The notes beneath the pieces are model-generated. The model saw nothing but the letters and a program-made list of their open reading frames with translations, was not told the DNA's origin and made no database searches. From positions 1 to 32,997 of the forward strand of contig JAAYFQ010000003.1 of NCBI GenBank assembly GCA_012728165.1: a stretch of DNA of 32,997 nucleotides, given 5' to 3'. Within the stretch, counting starts at the first letter, position 1; each line of letters begins with the position of its first letter. Position numbers and translations under genes: made by a program. The DNA comes from Synergistaceae bacterium. GTDB lineage: Bacteria > Synergistota > Synergistia > Synergistales > Synergistaceae. Below are positions 17,862 through 26,849 of this stretch, one piece after another.

Positions 17862-18625
17862 TGCATTACGCTGCTGAAGTTAGCTATGATGGTTCTGATT
17901 TTTGTGGATGGCAAAAACAACCCGGATTACCTACAGTACAGGAATCAATAGAGGCTGCACTTACAAAACTTAATTCACAAGAACATGTTTCAATTGTTGG
18001 CGCAGGACGAACAGATGCCGGCGTTCATGCCAAAGGACAAGTTTGTTCGTTCGCAATGAAAAGAAATAGGGATCCCCGTAGACTATTACTTGCTTTAAAT
18101 GCAAATTTACACGAGAATATTTCTGCAATTAGAATAGTGAGAGTTACAAGCGATTTTAACGCATTATTGAATGCTAATGCTAGAGAATACAAATATTTTA
18201 TATGGAACTCAAACACAATTTATCCACATATCAAACCTGTTACGTGCTGGCTTAAATCTTTAGATTATAATTGGGAAATGGCATCAGAAGCGTGCAAATA
18301 TTTTGAAGGAGAGCATAATTTTAAAAGTTTTTGTAAAATACATCGCTGTCCAGACAAACCAATTAGGACTCTTTACAAAGTGCGTCTGGATAAACGAGGG
18401 AAATTAATAACACTTAGTGTAAAAGGCGATGGGTTTCTCACAAATATGGTAAGAATAATGATGGGATGTCTGGAAAAAGTTGCAAAAGGCGAGCACAGAC
18501 CTGAATGGGTAAAAGGACTACTCACGTCAGAATATAAAAGGAGTACGGTTGGCCGCACTTTTTCGCCTGAAGGACTTTTTCTATGGAAAGTGAATTACGA
18601 CGAGTCGATTTGGAATTCGTACTAA
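17861..18625 (+). CDS. truA: tRNA pseudouridine(38-40) synthase TruA
   Basis: TruA isomerises uridines 38-40 in the anticodon arm of many tRNAs. The 254-residue product begins MHYAAEVSYDGSDFCGWQKQ and has the catalytic motif GRTDAGVHA at 49-57, with Asp52 as nucleophile. It ends with the conserved MVRIMMGCL and the FSPEGLFLWKVNY segment. The ATG shares a base with the ecfT stop. The frame is open upstream into ecfT to 17732 but without a family match. This is the last gene of the long block; rplM and rpsI, which often follow, are not here. Confidence 0.95.
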   Translation: MHYAAEVSYDGSDFCGWQKQPGLPTVQESIEAALTKLNSQEHVSIVGAGRTDAGVHAKGQVCSFAMKRNRDPRRLLLALNANLHENISAIRIVRVTSDFNALLNANAREYKYFIWNSNTIYPHIKPVTCWLKSLDYNWEMASEACKYFEGEHNFKSFCKIHRCPDKPIRTLYKVRLDKRGKLITLSVKGDGFLTNMVRIMMGCLEKVAKGEHRPEWVKGLLTSEYKRSTVGRTFSPEGLFLWKVNYDESIWNSY

Positions 18626-18711
18626 TAAGCGGTTGTGATGTAAAATAGATGAAACATAAAAAGAATAATAAGTTAATATTTATTTTCATTTGATCAGGGA
18701 GGCTGACTAAT

Positions 18712-19755
18712 TTGTGGAGTAGAGATATAGGAATAGATCTTGGAACAGCAACAGTTTTAGTTTTCATCAAGGATAAAGGGATAGTTCTCAGAGAACCTTC
18801 CGTAGTAGCTATGGATGAAAACACAGGTAAGATTCTTGCTGTAGGAGAAGAAGCTAAAATAATGATTGGAAGAACACCAGGTAATGTTGTAACTATTCGT
18901 CCACTACAAGATGGAGTTATTGCTGACTATACAATGACAGAGGTTATGCTTAGAGAACTCATAAAAAAAGTCACTCATGGAATGGAACGAATTGTACGTC
19001 ATAGAATTATGATAGGAGTCCCCGCAGGAGCAACAGATGTTGAACGTAGAGCGGTTCTCGAAGCTGCACTTGAAGTCGGAGCAAAAGAAGCTTATTTGAT
19101 AGAAGAACCTATGGCAGCAGCCATTGGAGCAAATATGCCAATTGGTGAGGCTGCTGGGAACATGGTTGTTGATATAGGCGGAGGAACAACAGATATCGCC
19201 ATTGTATCTCTTGGAGGCCTGGTTGTTTTCGAATCTTTGCGCGTTGGCGGCGATAAATTTGACGATGCTATCCTGAGATATATGCGTAAAGCACATAACC
19301 TAGCTATTGGTGAACAAACAGCTGAAGAAATTAAAAAACAAATAGGATCATGTGATGTGGAAAACGCAAAAGACGACATGACAATGGAAATACGAGGAAG
19401 AGATTTAATACAGGGTCTTCCACGCCAGATCACAGTAAGTAGCTTGGATATTGCACGTGCAGTTGAAGATCCCAAAAACGCACTCATTGCAGCAATAAAA
19501 AGAGTTCTTGAAAAAACACCTCCTGAATTGTCGGCAGACGTTATAGACAGAGGAATAATTTTAACGGGTGGCGGGGCATATATAAGAGGTCTTGCAGATC
19601 TGATAATAAGAGAAACAGAAATTAATGCAGTAGTTGCCGAGTCGGCTTCTGAATGCGTTGCAATGGGGACTGGAATCGCACTTCAATCTCTTGATAAGCT
19701 TAAAGAAGCTGGAGCAATATATTCAGCTACACGCAGAGGATATAGCAGAAAATAG
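18712..19755 (+). CDS. mreB: MreB/Mbl-type cell-shape actin
   Basis: MreB-family actins form membrane-bound filaments that guide peptidoglycan synthesis and keep rod shape. The 347-residue product has actin-fold motifs: RDIGIDLGTATVLVF (phosphate 1), VDIGGGTTDIAI (phosphate 2), LIEEPMAAAIGA, and the adenosine motif ILTGGGAYIRGL. The N terminus resembles Bacillus Mbl. The TTG start at 18712 is set by GGGAGG at 18697-18702. No mreC, mreD or penicillin-binding protein gene is adjacent. The gap to truA is 86 bases, so it may have its own promoter. Confidence 0.93.
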   Translation: MWSRDIGIDLGTATVLVFIKDKGIVLREPSVVAMDENTGKILAVGEEAKIMIGRTPGNVVTIRPLQDGVIADYTMTEVMLRELIKKVTHGMERIVRHRIMIGVPAGATDVERRAVLEAALEVGAKEAYLIEEPMAAAIGANMPIGEAAGNMVVDIGGGTTDIAIVSLGGLVVFESLRVGGDKFDDAILRYMRKAHNLAIGEQTAEEIKKQIGSCDVENAKDDMTMEIRGRDLIQGLPRQITVSSLDIARAVEDPKNALIAAIKRVLEKTPPELSADVIDRGIILTGGGAYIRGLADLIIRETEINAVVAESASECVAMGTGIALQSLDKLKEAGAIYSATRRGYSRK

Positions 19756-19815
19756 GTATATCTAATTTAATATATAACTATGAGATATAATGATAATTAT
19801 AGAAGGTTAAATTAA

Positions 19816-20268
19816 ATGACAAATAAAAACGAAAACTTAAATAAGAAGCAGTGGTGGGAAGACACAGGAATCCGTTTTGAATGTATAGCATGCGGAAAAT
19901 GCTGTGGAGGAGCACCAGGATTTATTTGGGTGAATGAAGAAGAAAAGGAAGGGATTTCAAAGTTTCTTAATATTGATGCAATTGAGTTAGACAAACTATA
20001 TCTGATTAAGCATATGGGGAAAAGTAGTATAAAAGAACGAGACAATTTTGACTGTATTTTTCTCGATTCGAAATCAAATCGTTGCAAAATATATAAAGTA
20101 AGACCAATGCAGTGTAGTCTGTTTCCATTTTGGCCATCTTTGCTTGCAGATAAGAGGCTTTGGAATTATTACTCTGCAAGATGCCCAGGTATGGACAATG
20201 GCAAACACTATACAGCGGAAATGATAAGAAAATTGAATCAAATAGACGCTGATGACAGAAAGTTATAA
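19816..20268 (+). CDS. YkgJ-type cysteine-cluster protein
   Basis: The 150-residue product belongs to the YkgJ/Fe-S-cluster-like family, often annotated as zinc- or iron-chelating. It has CXXCGXCC at residues 23-30 followed by Cys80, Cys90, the segment YKVRPMQCSLFPFWP with Cys100, and Cys123. The biochemical role of the family is not firmly known. The ATG at 19816 follows AGAAGG at 19801-19806. A TATAAT at 19786-19791 could be a promoter -10 box, but no good -35 accompanies it. No membrane segment is visible. Confidence 0.85.
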   Translation: MTNKNENLNKKQWWEDTGIRFECIACGKCCGGAPGFIWVNEEEKEGISKFLNIDAIELDKLYLIKHMGKSSIKERDNFDCIFLDSKSNRCKIYKVRPMQCSLFPFWPSLLADKRLWNYYSARCPGMDNGKHYTAEMIRKLNQIDADDRKL

Positions 20269-20337
20269 CATAAAAGTTACATACATTCTTGTTGCGTTTC
20301 AATCTAATAAGATGGCTATCTTTTGGGGGGGCAGCAA

Positions 20338-21549
20338 ATGTTTGAGATATTCAAAGAAATAAACTGGACTCTCATAGGGACCCTTATATTTGTGGGTGCC
20401 ATTGTCTCTTGGGCTGGAGACTTTATTGGTATGAAACTAGGTAAAAAACGTATCACTGTTTTTAAACTTAGACCAAGACATACTTCAAGAATAATAACTG
20501 TATTAACTGGAATCGGAATTGCAATTATTACTCTATTTGCGATTAGCACCGCTTCAGAAACAGTCCGCACCGCTCTTTTTAGCATGAATTATGTCCAAAA
20601 TCAGGTGACAAACCTTACCGCAGAACTACAAAAGAACAGAACCAATCTGCAAGACATGGAACTTGAACTTTTTACAAATAAAGGATATCTTCAGGACAAA
20701 CAAAACAAACTGCAGAGTATTTCAGAAGAATTAACCGAAAAAACTAAAGCGCTTGCAGACACACAATCTAAGATCGCTGATATGGAATCACAGATGAAGA
20801 AAGCAAAAACTGAACAGGAAACTCTTACGAAAGAAAACACAGCTTTGGCAGAAGAAAGCAAAAAACTGGAAAGTTCAGTCATTTCACTTAAGAAAGAATC
20901 ACAAAACTTAAAAGCTAGTATGCAACGTCTCAGAGAAGGTAGAATTGCAGCACTTACCGGTGAAATTTTAGCGCAGTCTGTGGTTACGTGGAAAAGTTAT
21001 TCGCCAGCAGAGTTAAATATAATTTTTGATAGACTTTCTGATCAAGCACGTACATTATTGGCATTCCGATTTGGAAAGCAAAAAGAAGATATTCCTTATC
21101 CTATAATTGATGAAAAATCAAAAAGTATAGTAAGAAAAAATCTCGAAAACACCAAAGACCGTTGGGCTCTTCGTATGACAGCTTTGTCAAATGCAGTAGA
21201 GGGTGAGCCCGTAGAAGCTCGTATAGATTCATATAAAACAAATCTGATATATCAAAAAAAGAAAGTTCTTGTAGAAAAAACTATAAAAGCACAAATCACC
21301 CGTCCTGAGCTGGAAGAACTCATTTTTAAAGCATTAAGAGAACTCAATTCTAAGGCTGCAGAGGATGGGTTATTAAGAGATCCTCTTACAGGAAATGTAG
21401 GGAGTGTCGATACAACTGAACTAATGTCGGTATTGAACTCAGCTGTAGGAAGCGATGTACCCAAAAAATTGAGATTAATTGCAGCTGACGATATATACAC
21501 AGAAGGGCCAGTGCGAGTGACCTGTTCTATTAGTAATGTGGGCAAATAG
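20338..21549 (+). CDS. DUF3084-type membrane coiled-coil protein
   Basis: The 403-residue product has two N-terminal hydrophobic segments at about 10-30 and 52-71, with the basic loop GKKRITVFKLRPRHTSR between them. A long charged coiled coil follows at about 85-205, and then a C-terminal domain of about 190 residues. I recognise the layout and N terminus as the DUF3084 family, found mainly in cyanobacteria and Synergistota; its function is unknown. I chose ATG 20338 with the G-run at 20325-20331 as its ribosome binding site. The TTG at 20323 is an alternative. The stop abuts the next gene, suggesting a two-gene unit. Confidence 0.75.
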   Translation: MFEIFKEINWTLIGTLIFVGAIVSWAGDFIGMKLGKKRITVFKLRPRHTSRIITVLTGIGIAIITLFAISTASETVRTALFSMNYVQNQVTNLTAELQKNRTNLQDMELELFTNKGYLQDKQNKLQSISEELTEKTKALADTQSKIADMESQMKKAKTEQETLTKENTALAEESKKLESSVISLKKESQNLKASMQRLREGRIAALTGEILAQSVVTWKSYSPAELNIIFDRLSDQARTLLAFRFGKQKEDIPYPIIDEKSKSIVRKNLENTKDRWALRMTALSNAVEGEPVEARIDSYKTNLIYQKKKVLVEKTIKAQITRPELEELIFKALRELNSKAAEDGLLRDPLTGNVGSVDTTELMSVLNSAVGSDVPKKLRLIAADDIYTEGPVRVTCSISNVGK

Positions 21550-21816
21550 ATGTTTATAGTCGGTTGTCAGAAATGTGGAGAAATAAAAGTAATAGCAGGC
21601 AATCCCGATCTTTCGGGAACTACAAGAGTTATGTGGACTTGTAGCCACTGTGGAGCTGGACAGGTTTTAGAGTTGGCATTAAATAGAGATGCGCGTCGTG
21701 GAGATTTACATAAAATTATTTGTGGTTTTGCCTTGAACAAAACAATGTCAAAGTTTACTGCTGGCAATTCTTGTCTAACTGATCACTACCATAGTGATTT
21801 ATCGAATGACTCTTAA
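21550..21816 (+). CDS. Small zinc-ribbon protein of unknown function
   Basis: I do not recognise this 88-residue protein. It has two CXXC pairs, Cys6/Cys9 and Cys31/Cys34, spaced as a zinc ribbon (VGCQKCGE and WTCSHCGAG). A leucine- and arginine-containing middle follows, then a polar tail. The ATG at 21550 directly follows the DUF3084 stop with no separate ribosome binding site, so it is probably translated by coupling and may act with that membrane protein. There is no signal peptide or membrane helix. It ends 36 bases before a strong terminator hairpin. Confidence 0.7.
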   Translation: MFIVGCQKCGEIKVIAGNPDLSGTTRVMWTCSHCGAGQVLELALNRDARRGDLHKIICGFALNKTMSKFTAGNSCLTDHYHSDLSNDS

Positions 21817-21852
21817 GACTCTTTTTCTTTAATTCATGATTATAACAACAAA

Positions 21853-21889
21853 TTAAAGCGGCTTCCGTCAATGACGGAAGCCGCTTTAA
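21853..21889. terminator. Two-way terminator hairpin
   Basis: A perfect inverted repeat has 18-base arms at 21853-21870 and 21872-21889 around one central base. The GC-rich part is GCGGCTTCCGTCA and its complement. It lies between the convergent zinc-ribbon gene and htpG. The A-rich upstream flank gives a T-rich tail on the minus strand; the plus-strand tail is less T-rich. It should end transcription from both sides. Confidence 0.88.
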
Positions 21890-21901
21890 GCTAACTATGC
21901 T

Positions 21902-23806
21902 TTAATTTTTAATCATTTTGCTAAGCAGTTCTGTGAAGGTTTTACCGTTAGTAACAGGTTCGCCATCAGCAATAGAGGCCAATGCTATAAAGATTTCGCC
22001 CCAATCTTTCATATTGGCATCATCTTTCTCTGCTTCAACAGCAGCTTGTTGTACAAGGGGATGATTCGGGTTAAGTTCCAATATGCGCTTTTCTTCAGGA
22101 ATATCTTGCCCCATAGATTTGAAAAAGTTTCTCATCTGGGGTGAAATGGGTTCTCCTTTTTGCACAAAGCAAGCAGGAGAGTCTACTAGTCTTGTAGAAA
22201 TCTTTACATCTTCAATCAAATCTGAGACGGATTCCTTTATCTTTTTGATAAACCCGCTCTTTTCCAATTTTTCTTTTTCTTTGTTTTCTTCCTTTTTTGC
22301 ACTGTCAGGGAGGTCAATATTTTCAGCAGATATGGAAACAAAGTCGTATTCGCCAAATTTGCCGGCGTTGTTTATCCATATTTCGTCCACAGTATCACCA
22401 AGTAAGAGCACTTCAATATCTCTCTTTTTAAATGTCTCCAACTTTGGCGATTTTGTAAGCTGTTCAGTTGTTCCTCCATTGATGTAGTAAATTTTTCTCT
22501 GTCCTTTGACCATATTTGACACGTAATCTTCAAGAGTAGTTTGCCCACCCTTTGAACTATCAAGGAGGCAAAGCTTCATAATTCTCTCTCTATTTTTAAT
22601 ATCAGAGATGATTCCTTCCTTAAGAACAACACCGAAGATTTGCCAAAACTTCTTATATTCATTCGGTTTGTCCTGTTTCATTTTCTTTAATACATCAAGT
22701 ATTTTGTTTGTTAAACTATTTTTTATTACAGCTGTACACCTATCTTGCTGAAGGATCTCTCGTGAGACATTAAGAGAAAGATCTTCTGAATCAACTACTC
22801 CTCTTATGAAACGCAAATATTCAGGAATAAGTTCTTTACAGTCATTCATTATAAATACTCTACGAATATAGAGTTGAATGCCATGTTTTCCATTTTGAAA
22901 GAACAGGTCCATGGGAGGACGTGAGGGAATATAAAGCAGTGCTTTGAACTCAGTAGTACCTTCTGCTTTATATGTTATGCGTTCGAGCGGATCTTCCCAG
23001 TCGTGAGTAATATGGCGATAGAACTCTTTGTACTCATCCTCAGTAACTTCACTTTCCGGACGTGTCCAAAGTGCTTTCATTGAGTTTACTGGTTCTTCTT
23101 TTTTATCTTCTTTGTTCTCTTTCTTTTTTTCATCTTTTTTTGAAGCATCTTTTAGATAAATAGGATAGGTAACAAAATCAGAATACTGTTTGATAATGCC
23201 TTGAATTACCCAAGTGGATAGATAATCCTTCGCAACATGTTCCTCATCCTTCTTCTTATCTTTCTTTAAATACATTGTTATTGTTGTTCCGTTTGAATCA
23301 AGATTACCTGGGCCAATAGTGTAAGTCCCGTCTCCCTTTGATTCCCAAATCGATGTTTCATCAGTACCAGCTTTGCGAGTTTCAACAACAACTCTGTCTG
23401 CAGCAATGAAACTTGAGTAGAATCCGATACCAAATTGTCCAATTAGATCACTGTTAGATGCTGACTTTGCTTTTTGAAGAGCTTCCATGAACTCCTTTGT
23501 ACCGCTACGTGCAATCGTGCCTAAGTACGACACTAGATCTTCACGTGTCATTCCTATTCCGTTATCAGAAATAGTTAAAGTATTTTGATCTTTATTCACT
23601 GTAATATCTATTCTTCCATTATCTGCTAAGCCAGACAACTCCTGATTGCTCAAACCCTCAATACGCAGCTTATCAATAGCATCTGAAGCGTTGGATATCA
23701 GCTCTCTAACGAATATGTCAGGATTAGAATAGACAGAATGTATCATTAATTCTAGTACCTGTTTTGCCTCACTCTGAAATTCATACTTCTCAACCTTTTT
23801 TGCCAT
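21902..23806 (-). CDS. htpG: Hsp90-family chaperone HtpG
   Basis: HtpG is the bacterial Hsp90, an ATP-dependent cytosolic dimeric chaperone that works with DnaK. The 634-residue product has the GHKL ATPase motifs ELISNASDA (Glu35, Asn39), DNGIGM (81-86), GTIARSGTKEF and GQFGIGFYSSF. The middle domain keeps SREILQQDR with the ATP-contact arginine. A lysine/glutamate-rich linker at about 222-238 separates the N and middle domains, and another charged stretch lies near residue 500. ATG 23806 follows AGGAGG. It lies 72 bases after clpB on the same strand. Confidence 0.96.
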   Translation of the reverse strand: MAKKVEKYEFQSEAKQVLELMIHSVYSNPDIFVRELISNASDAIDKLRIEGLSNQELSGLADNGRIDITVNKDQNTLTISDNGIGMTREDLVSYLGTIARSGTKEFMEALQKAKSASNSDLIGQFGIGFYSSFIAADRVVVETRKAGTDETSIWESKGDGTYTIGPGNLDSNGTTITMYLKKDKKKDEEHVAKDYLSTWVIQGIIKQYSDFVTYPIYLKDASKKDEKKKENKEDKKEEPVNSMKALWTRPESEVTEDEYKEFYRHITHDWEDPLERITYKAEGTTEFKALLYIPSRPPMDLFFQNGKHGIQLYIRRVFIMNDCKELIPEYLRFIRGVVDSEDLSLNVSREILQQDRCTAVIKNSLTNKILDVLKKMKQDKPNEYKKFWQIFGVVLKEGIISDIKNRERIMKLCLLDSSKGGQTTLEDYVSNMVKGQRKIYYINGGTTEQLTKSPKLETFKKRDIEVLLLGDTVDEIWINNAGKFGEYDFVSISAENIDLPDSAKKEENKEKEKLEKSGFIKKIKESVSDLIEDVKISTRLVDSPACFVQKGEPISPQMRNFFKSMGQDIPEEKRILELNPNHPLVQQAAVEAEKDDANMKDWGEIFIALASIADGEPVTNGKTFTELLSKMIKN

Positions 23807-23837
23807 GTTGTTTCCTCCTTATATTTTTGTAAAACAA

Positions 23838-23855
23838 AGAAACACTTATGTTTCT
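23838..23855. repeat. Inverted repeat between clpB and htpG
   Basis: AGAAACA and TGTTTCT are 7-base arms around the 4-base centre CTTA, in the 72-base gap between the clpB stop and the htpG start. It could be an operator or a small mRNA hairpin. It does not match the CIRCE sequence. No T-run follows it on the minus strand in a way typical of a terminator. Confidence 0.5.
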
Positions 23856-23878
23856 AAATTCGTATCTTTCGATGATTT

Positions 23879-26512
23879 TTAACTATTTGGTTTTTTAGAT
23901 TTTAACTCTTCAACGTTGATAACGATGTCATTCCCTTGGTTTTCAACTTTAATTGAACTGCCATCGGGCGCATCTCCGCTGATTATCATACGAGCTATTT
24001 TTGACTCAAGATTTTTTTGTAAATAACGTTTCAGAGGCCGCGCACCATAAACAACATCATAACCGTTTTTAGCAATAACCGACATAGCTTCCGGAGTAAC
24101 CTCGAGTTTAATGTGACGAACAGCGAGGCGCTCAGCAACCTGTTCTATTAGAAGTCCCACAATTTGAGTTATCTCTTCTATTCGTAGAGGTTTAAAGAAT
24201 ATTATTTCGTCCACTCTGTTCAAGAATTCAGGTTTGAAGTGTGTACGTAGTGCATTATTAACCTCTTCAATAGCTTCTTCAGATATTTCTCCGGTCGATC
24301 CATCCATACCATTTATCAGTGCTTGTGCTCCAAGGTTGCTTGTCATTATTATGACGCAGTTTTTAAAGTTTACTGTGCGTCCTTGGCTATCTGTTACACG
24401 TCCATCATCCAATATTTGAAGTAATATATTAAAAACATCTGGATGTGCTTTTTCTATCTCATCAAAAAGCACTACTGAATATGGGCGTCTACGCACAGCT
24501 TCTGTTAGCTGACCTCCCTCTTCATATCCAATGTAACCTGGAGGGGCGCCTATAAGACGAGAAACTGAATGTTTCTCCATGTATTCAGACATATCTATAC
24601 GAATAATATTGTCTTCAGAATCAAAAAGCGACTCTGCAAGTGCTCTTGCGAGTTCAGTTTTTCCAACTCCAGTTGGGCCAAGGAATATAAATGAGCCTAT
24701 TGGACGTTTGGGGTCTTTTATACCAGAACGTGCTCGCAATACTGCGTCAGAAACAAGTTCTACTGCTTCATTCTGTCCAATCACACGTTTGTGTAGAAGC
24801 TGGTCAAGATGCAATAGTTTTTCACGTTCTCCCTCAATAAGTTTAGTTACAGGGATACCTGTCCAATTAGCAACAATTTCGGCAATCTCTTCTTCTGTTA
24901 CTTCTTCACGAAGAAGCTTATTTGGTTTTGTTTCTCCTGCTAATTTCTCTTCCTCCTCAAGTTTTTTCTCAAGTTCAGGAAGTGTACCGTGTCGTAGCTG
25001 GGCTGCACTATTTAAGTCGTACACTCGCTCCGCTTTTTCGATTTTGCGATGTACCTCTTCTATTTCTTCACGTATGGCACGAACTTTTTTTATATTTTCT
25101 TTCTCTGTTTCGTATTGAGCTCTAAGTGTATTTGCCTGCTCTTTTAAATCAGCAAGTTCTTTTTGTAAGAGGTTAAGACGCTCTTTGCTCGCCTTATCCT
25201 TTTCATTTTTAAGTGCTTGCTCTTCAATTTCAAGCTGCATCAGACGACGAGAAACATCATCCAATTCTGCAGGCATTGAGTCAATGTCTGTTCTTATCAT
25301 AGCGCTAGCCTCGTCCACAAGATCAATAGCCTTATCGGGAAGAAATCGATCTGTGATGTAACGATCCGATAATACAGCTGCCGCAACAAGTGCATTGTCC
25401 TGTATTCTTACGCCGTGATGAAGCTGAAACCGTTCTTTTATCCCGCGTAAAATTGAAATTGTATCTTCTATATCAGGAGCTTCAACTAACACCGGTTGGA
25501 ACCGCCGTTCAAGTGCAGCATCTTTTTCGATATAGTTTCTATACTCTTCAAGAGTAGTTGCTCCTATAAGGTGCAACTCGCCTCTTGCAAGCATTGGTTT
25601 AAGCATATTTCCAGCGTCGAGTGCTCCTTCAGTTTTTCCGGCACCAACGATAGTATGCAACTCATCAATAAAAAGTATTACTCGTCCATCACTTTTTTTT
25701 ACTTCATTTAAAACTGCTTTGAGACGTTCTTCAAACTCCCCGCGAAACTTCGCTCCCGCAATTAGAGAACCCATATCCAAAGCGAAAATAGAACGGTCTT
25801 TCAATCCTTCTGGCACATCTCCTCGCAATATGCGCAAGGCGAGCCCTTCTACAATAGCCGTTTTTCCTACACCAGGTTCGCCAATGAGGACTGGATTGTT
25901 TTTTGTTTTTCTGCTAAGAATTCGTATAACACGACGAATTTCTTCATCGCGACCAATAACGGGATCCAGCTTGTTTTCTCTCGCCTCTTTTACTAAATCC
26001 TGACCATATTTCTCTAAAACGTCATACGTATCTTCGGGATTATCACTCGTAACACGCTGATTTCCTCGCACATCAGATAGAGTTTTTAAAAAACCATCTT
26101 TCGTTAGCGTAAATGTTGAAAATATTTCTCGAGAGGGGCTTGCTGAAGTTTCAGAAAGTATAGCCAGAAACAAGTGCTCAACAGACACATACTCATCTTT
26201 GAGCTTTTCGGATTCTTCTTCGGCATCTACTAAAACTTTAGATAACTTCTGAGATACATATATTTTCCCTGGCTCTTGCCCAGCCGTAGCGACCCTCGGT
26301 CGTTTGTCAAGCTCAGCTTCAAGTGCTTTGACAATGTTTTCAACGGGGATACCCATCCTGCTTAACAAGTTCGGAATAAGCCCTTTTTCTTGTCTTAACA
26401 AAGCAAGAGAGAGATGCTCTGTGCTAACTTCCTGATGACCTAATTTAATTGCAATGTTTTGAGCTTCATAGAACGCTTCTTGTGATTTCTGAGTTAATTT
26501 ATTTATATTCAT
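23879..26512 (-). CDS. clpB: ATP-dependent disaggregase ClpB
   Basis: ClpB is a hexameric AAA+ unfoldase that rescues aggregated proteins with DnaK. The 877-residue product has the duplicated N-terminal Clp domain (about 1-145) and NBD1 with Walker [10 protein letters not shown] at 211-219 and Walker B ILFIDEL near 280. The coiled-coil middle domain spans about 410-530. NBD2 has Walker [10 protein letters not shown] at 612-620. The M domain and the lack of a ClpP loop separate it from ClpA and ClpC. ATG 26512 follows AGGAGGG. It probably forms an operon with htpG. Confidence 0.97.
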   Translation of the reverse strand: MNINKLTQKSQEAFYEAQNIAIKLGHQEVSTEHLSLALLRQEKGLIPNLLSRMGIPVENIVKALEAELDKRPRVATAGQEPGKIYVSQKLSKVLVDAEEESEKLKDEYVSVEHLFLAILSETSASPSREIFSTFTLTKDGFLKTLSDVRGNQRVTSDNPEDTYDVLEKYGQDLVKEARENKLDPVIGRDEEIRRVIRILSRKTKNNPVLIGEPGVGKTAIVEGLALRILRGDVPEGLKDRSIFALDMGSLIAGAKFRGEFEERLKAVLNEVKKSDGRVILFIDELHTIVGAGKTEGALDAGNMLKPMLARGELHLIGATTLEEYRNYIEKDAALERRFQPVLVEAPDIEDTISILRGIKERFQLHHGVRIQDNALVAAAVLSDRYITDRFLPDKAIDLVDEASAMIRTDIDSMPAELDDVSRRLMQLEIEEQALKNEKDKASKERLNLLQKELADLKEQANTLRAQYETEKENIKKVRAIREEIEEVHRKIEKAERVYDLNSAAQLRHGTLPELEKKLEEEEKLAGETKPNKLLREEVTEEEIAEIVANWTGIPVTKLIEGEREKLLHLDQLLHKRVIGQNEAVELVSDAVLRARSGIKDPKRPIGSFIFLGPTGVGKTELARALAESLFDSEDNIIRIDMSEYMEKHSVSRLIGAPPGYIGYEEGGQLTEAVRRRPYSVVLFDEIEKAHPDVFNILLQILDDGRVTDSQGRTVNFKNCVIIMTSNLGAQALINGMDGSTGEISEEAIEEVNNALRTHFKPEFLNRVDEIIFFKPLRIEEITQIVGLLIEQVAERLAVRHIKLEVTPEAMSVIAKNGYDVVYGARPLKRYLQKNLESKIARMIISGDAPDGSSIKVENQGNDIVINVEELKSKKPNS

Positions 26513-26550
26513 GTAATCCCTCCTAGTTAATAATAATCTAACTAATCTTG

Positions 26551-26581
26551 ATTATACTCTAATAATAGTATAGTCAGTAAA
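26551..26581 (-). promoter_or_regulatory. Candidate clpB promoter
   Basis: On the minus strand a consensus TATAAT (26551-26556) lies 38 bases upstream of the clpB ATG. A -35-like TTTACT (26576-26581) is 19 bases further upstream, slightly long. A second pair, TTGTCT with TATTAT, overlaps it. The position suits a vegetative promoter; no heat-shock operator is evident. Confidence 0.45.
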
Positions 26582-26768
26582 CATCAGACAAGAGTAAATG
26601 TTTGTAATTAGTCTGATATATAGAGAAATAAGTTTAGAAATTGCCAACAACCTTCTTCGATCTTTATATTTTGTCTATTTTTATATATTTGAATGACCTC
26701 GCAACAGCAAGAAGAAGGTAGATTAAAAAGAAAAAACTGATTTTAATTAATTAACTTCATATAAAGAC

Positions 26769-26797
26769 TTGACAAGGTTGAAATATAAGCTTAAAGT
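26769..26797 (+). promoter_or_regulatory. Promoter of the cold-shock gene
   Basis: A perfect TTGACA at 26769-26774 is followed after 17 bases by TAAAGT at 26792-26797. Transcription would start near 26804, giving a leader of about 46 bases before the TTG start. The -10 box matches consensus in four of six positions; other -10 registers are possible in this AT-rich stretch. Confidence 0.6.
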
Positions 26798-26805
26798 TAT
26801 GTAGT

Positions 26806-26847
26806 CGGACAAAATGTTCGATTTAAAATATTTGTTGGGAGGCAACA
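26806..26847 (+). promoter_or_regulatory. Structured cold-shock leader with looped ribosome site
   Basis: The predicted leader has two small hairpins. CGGACA/TGTTCG (26806-26820) has an AAA loop and one G-U pair. TGTTG/CAACA (26833-26847) has a five-base loop that is exactly GGAGG, the Shine-Dalgarno of the TTG start at 26850. Displaying the ribosome site in a loop may favour access at low temperature. This is read by eye and has not been folded. Confidence 0.45.
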
Positions 26848-26849
26848 CA

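Larger units (their letters stand above)
26513..26849. other. Divergent control region clpB / cold-shock gene
   Basis: This AT-rich 337-base gap holds the putative clpB promoter on the minus strand and the cold-shock promoter and leader on the plus strand. Between them lies a 9-base inverted repeat, ACCTTCTTC at 26650-26658 and GAAGAAGGT at 26711-26719. I see no CIRCE, CtsR-type or sigma-32-type element by eye, and no convincing gene. A 15-codon frame at 26693 has no ribosome binding site. Confidence 0.6.

Noticed and set aside
26693-26740. 15-codon frame between clpB and the cold-shock gene
   Set aside because: It is very short, has no ribosome binding site, and is of chance composition in an AT-rich gap.
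26513-26849. CIRCE or other known heat-shock operator upstream of clpB
   Set aside because: No TTAGCACTC/GAGTGCTAA pair or clear CtsR-type direct repeat is present by eye.
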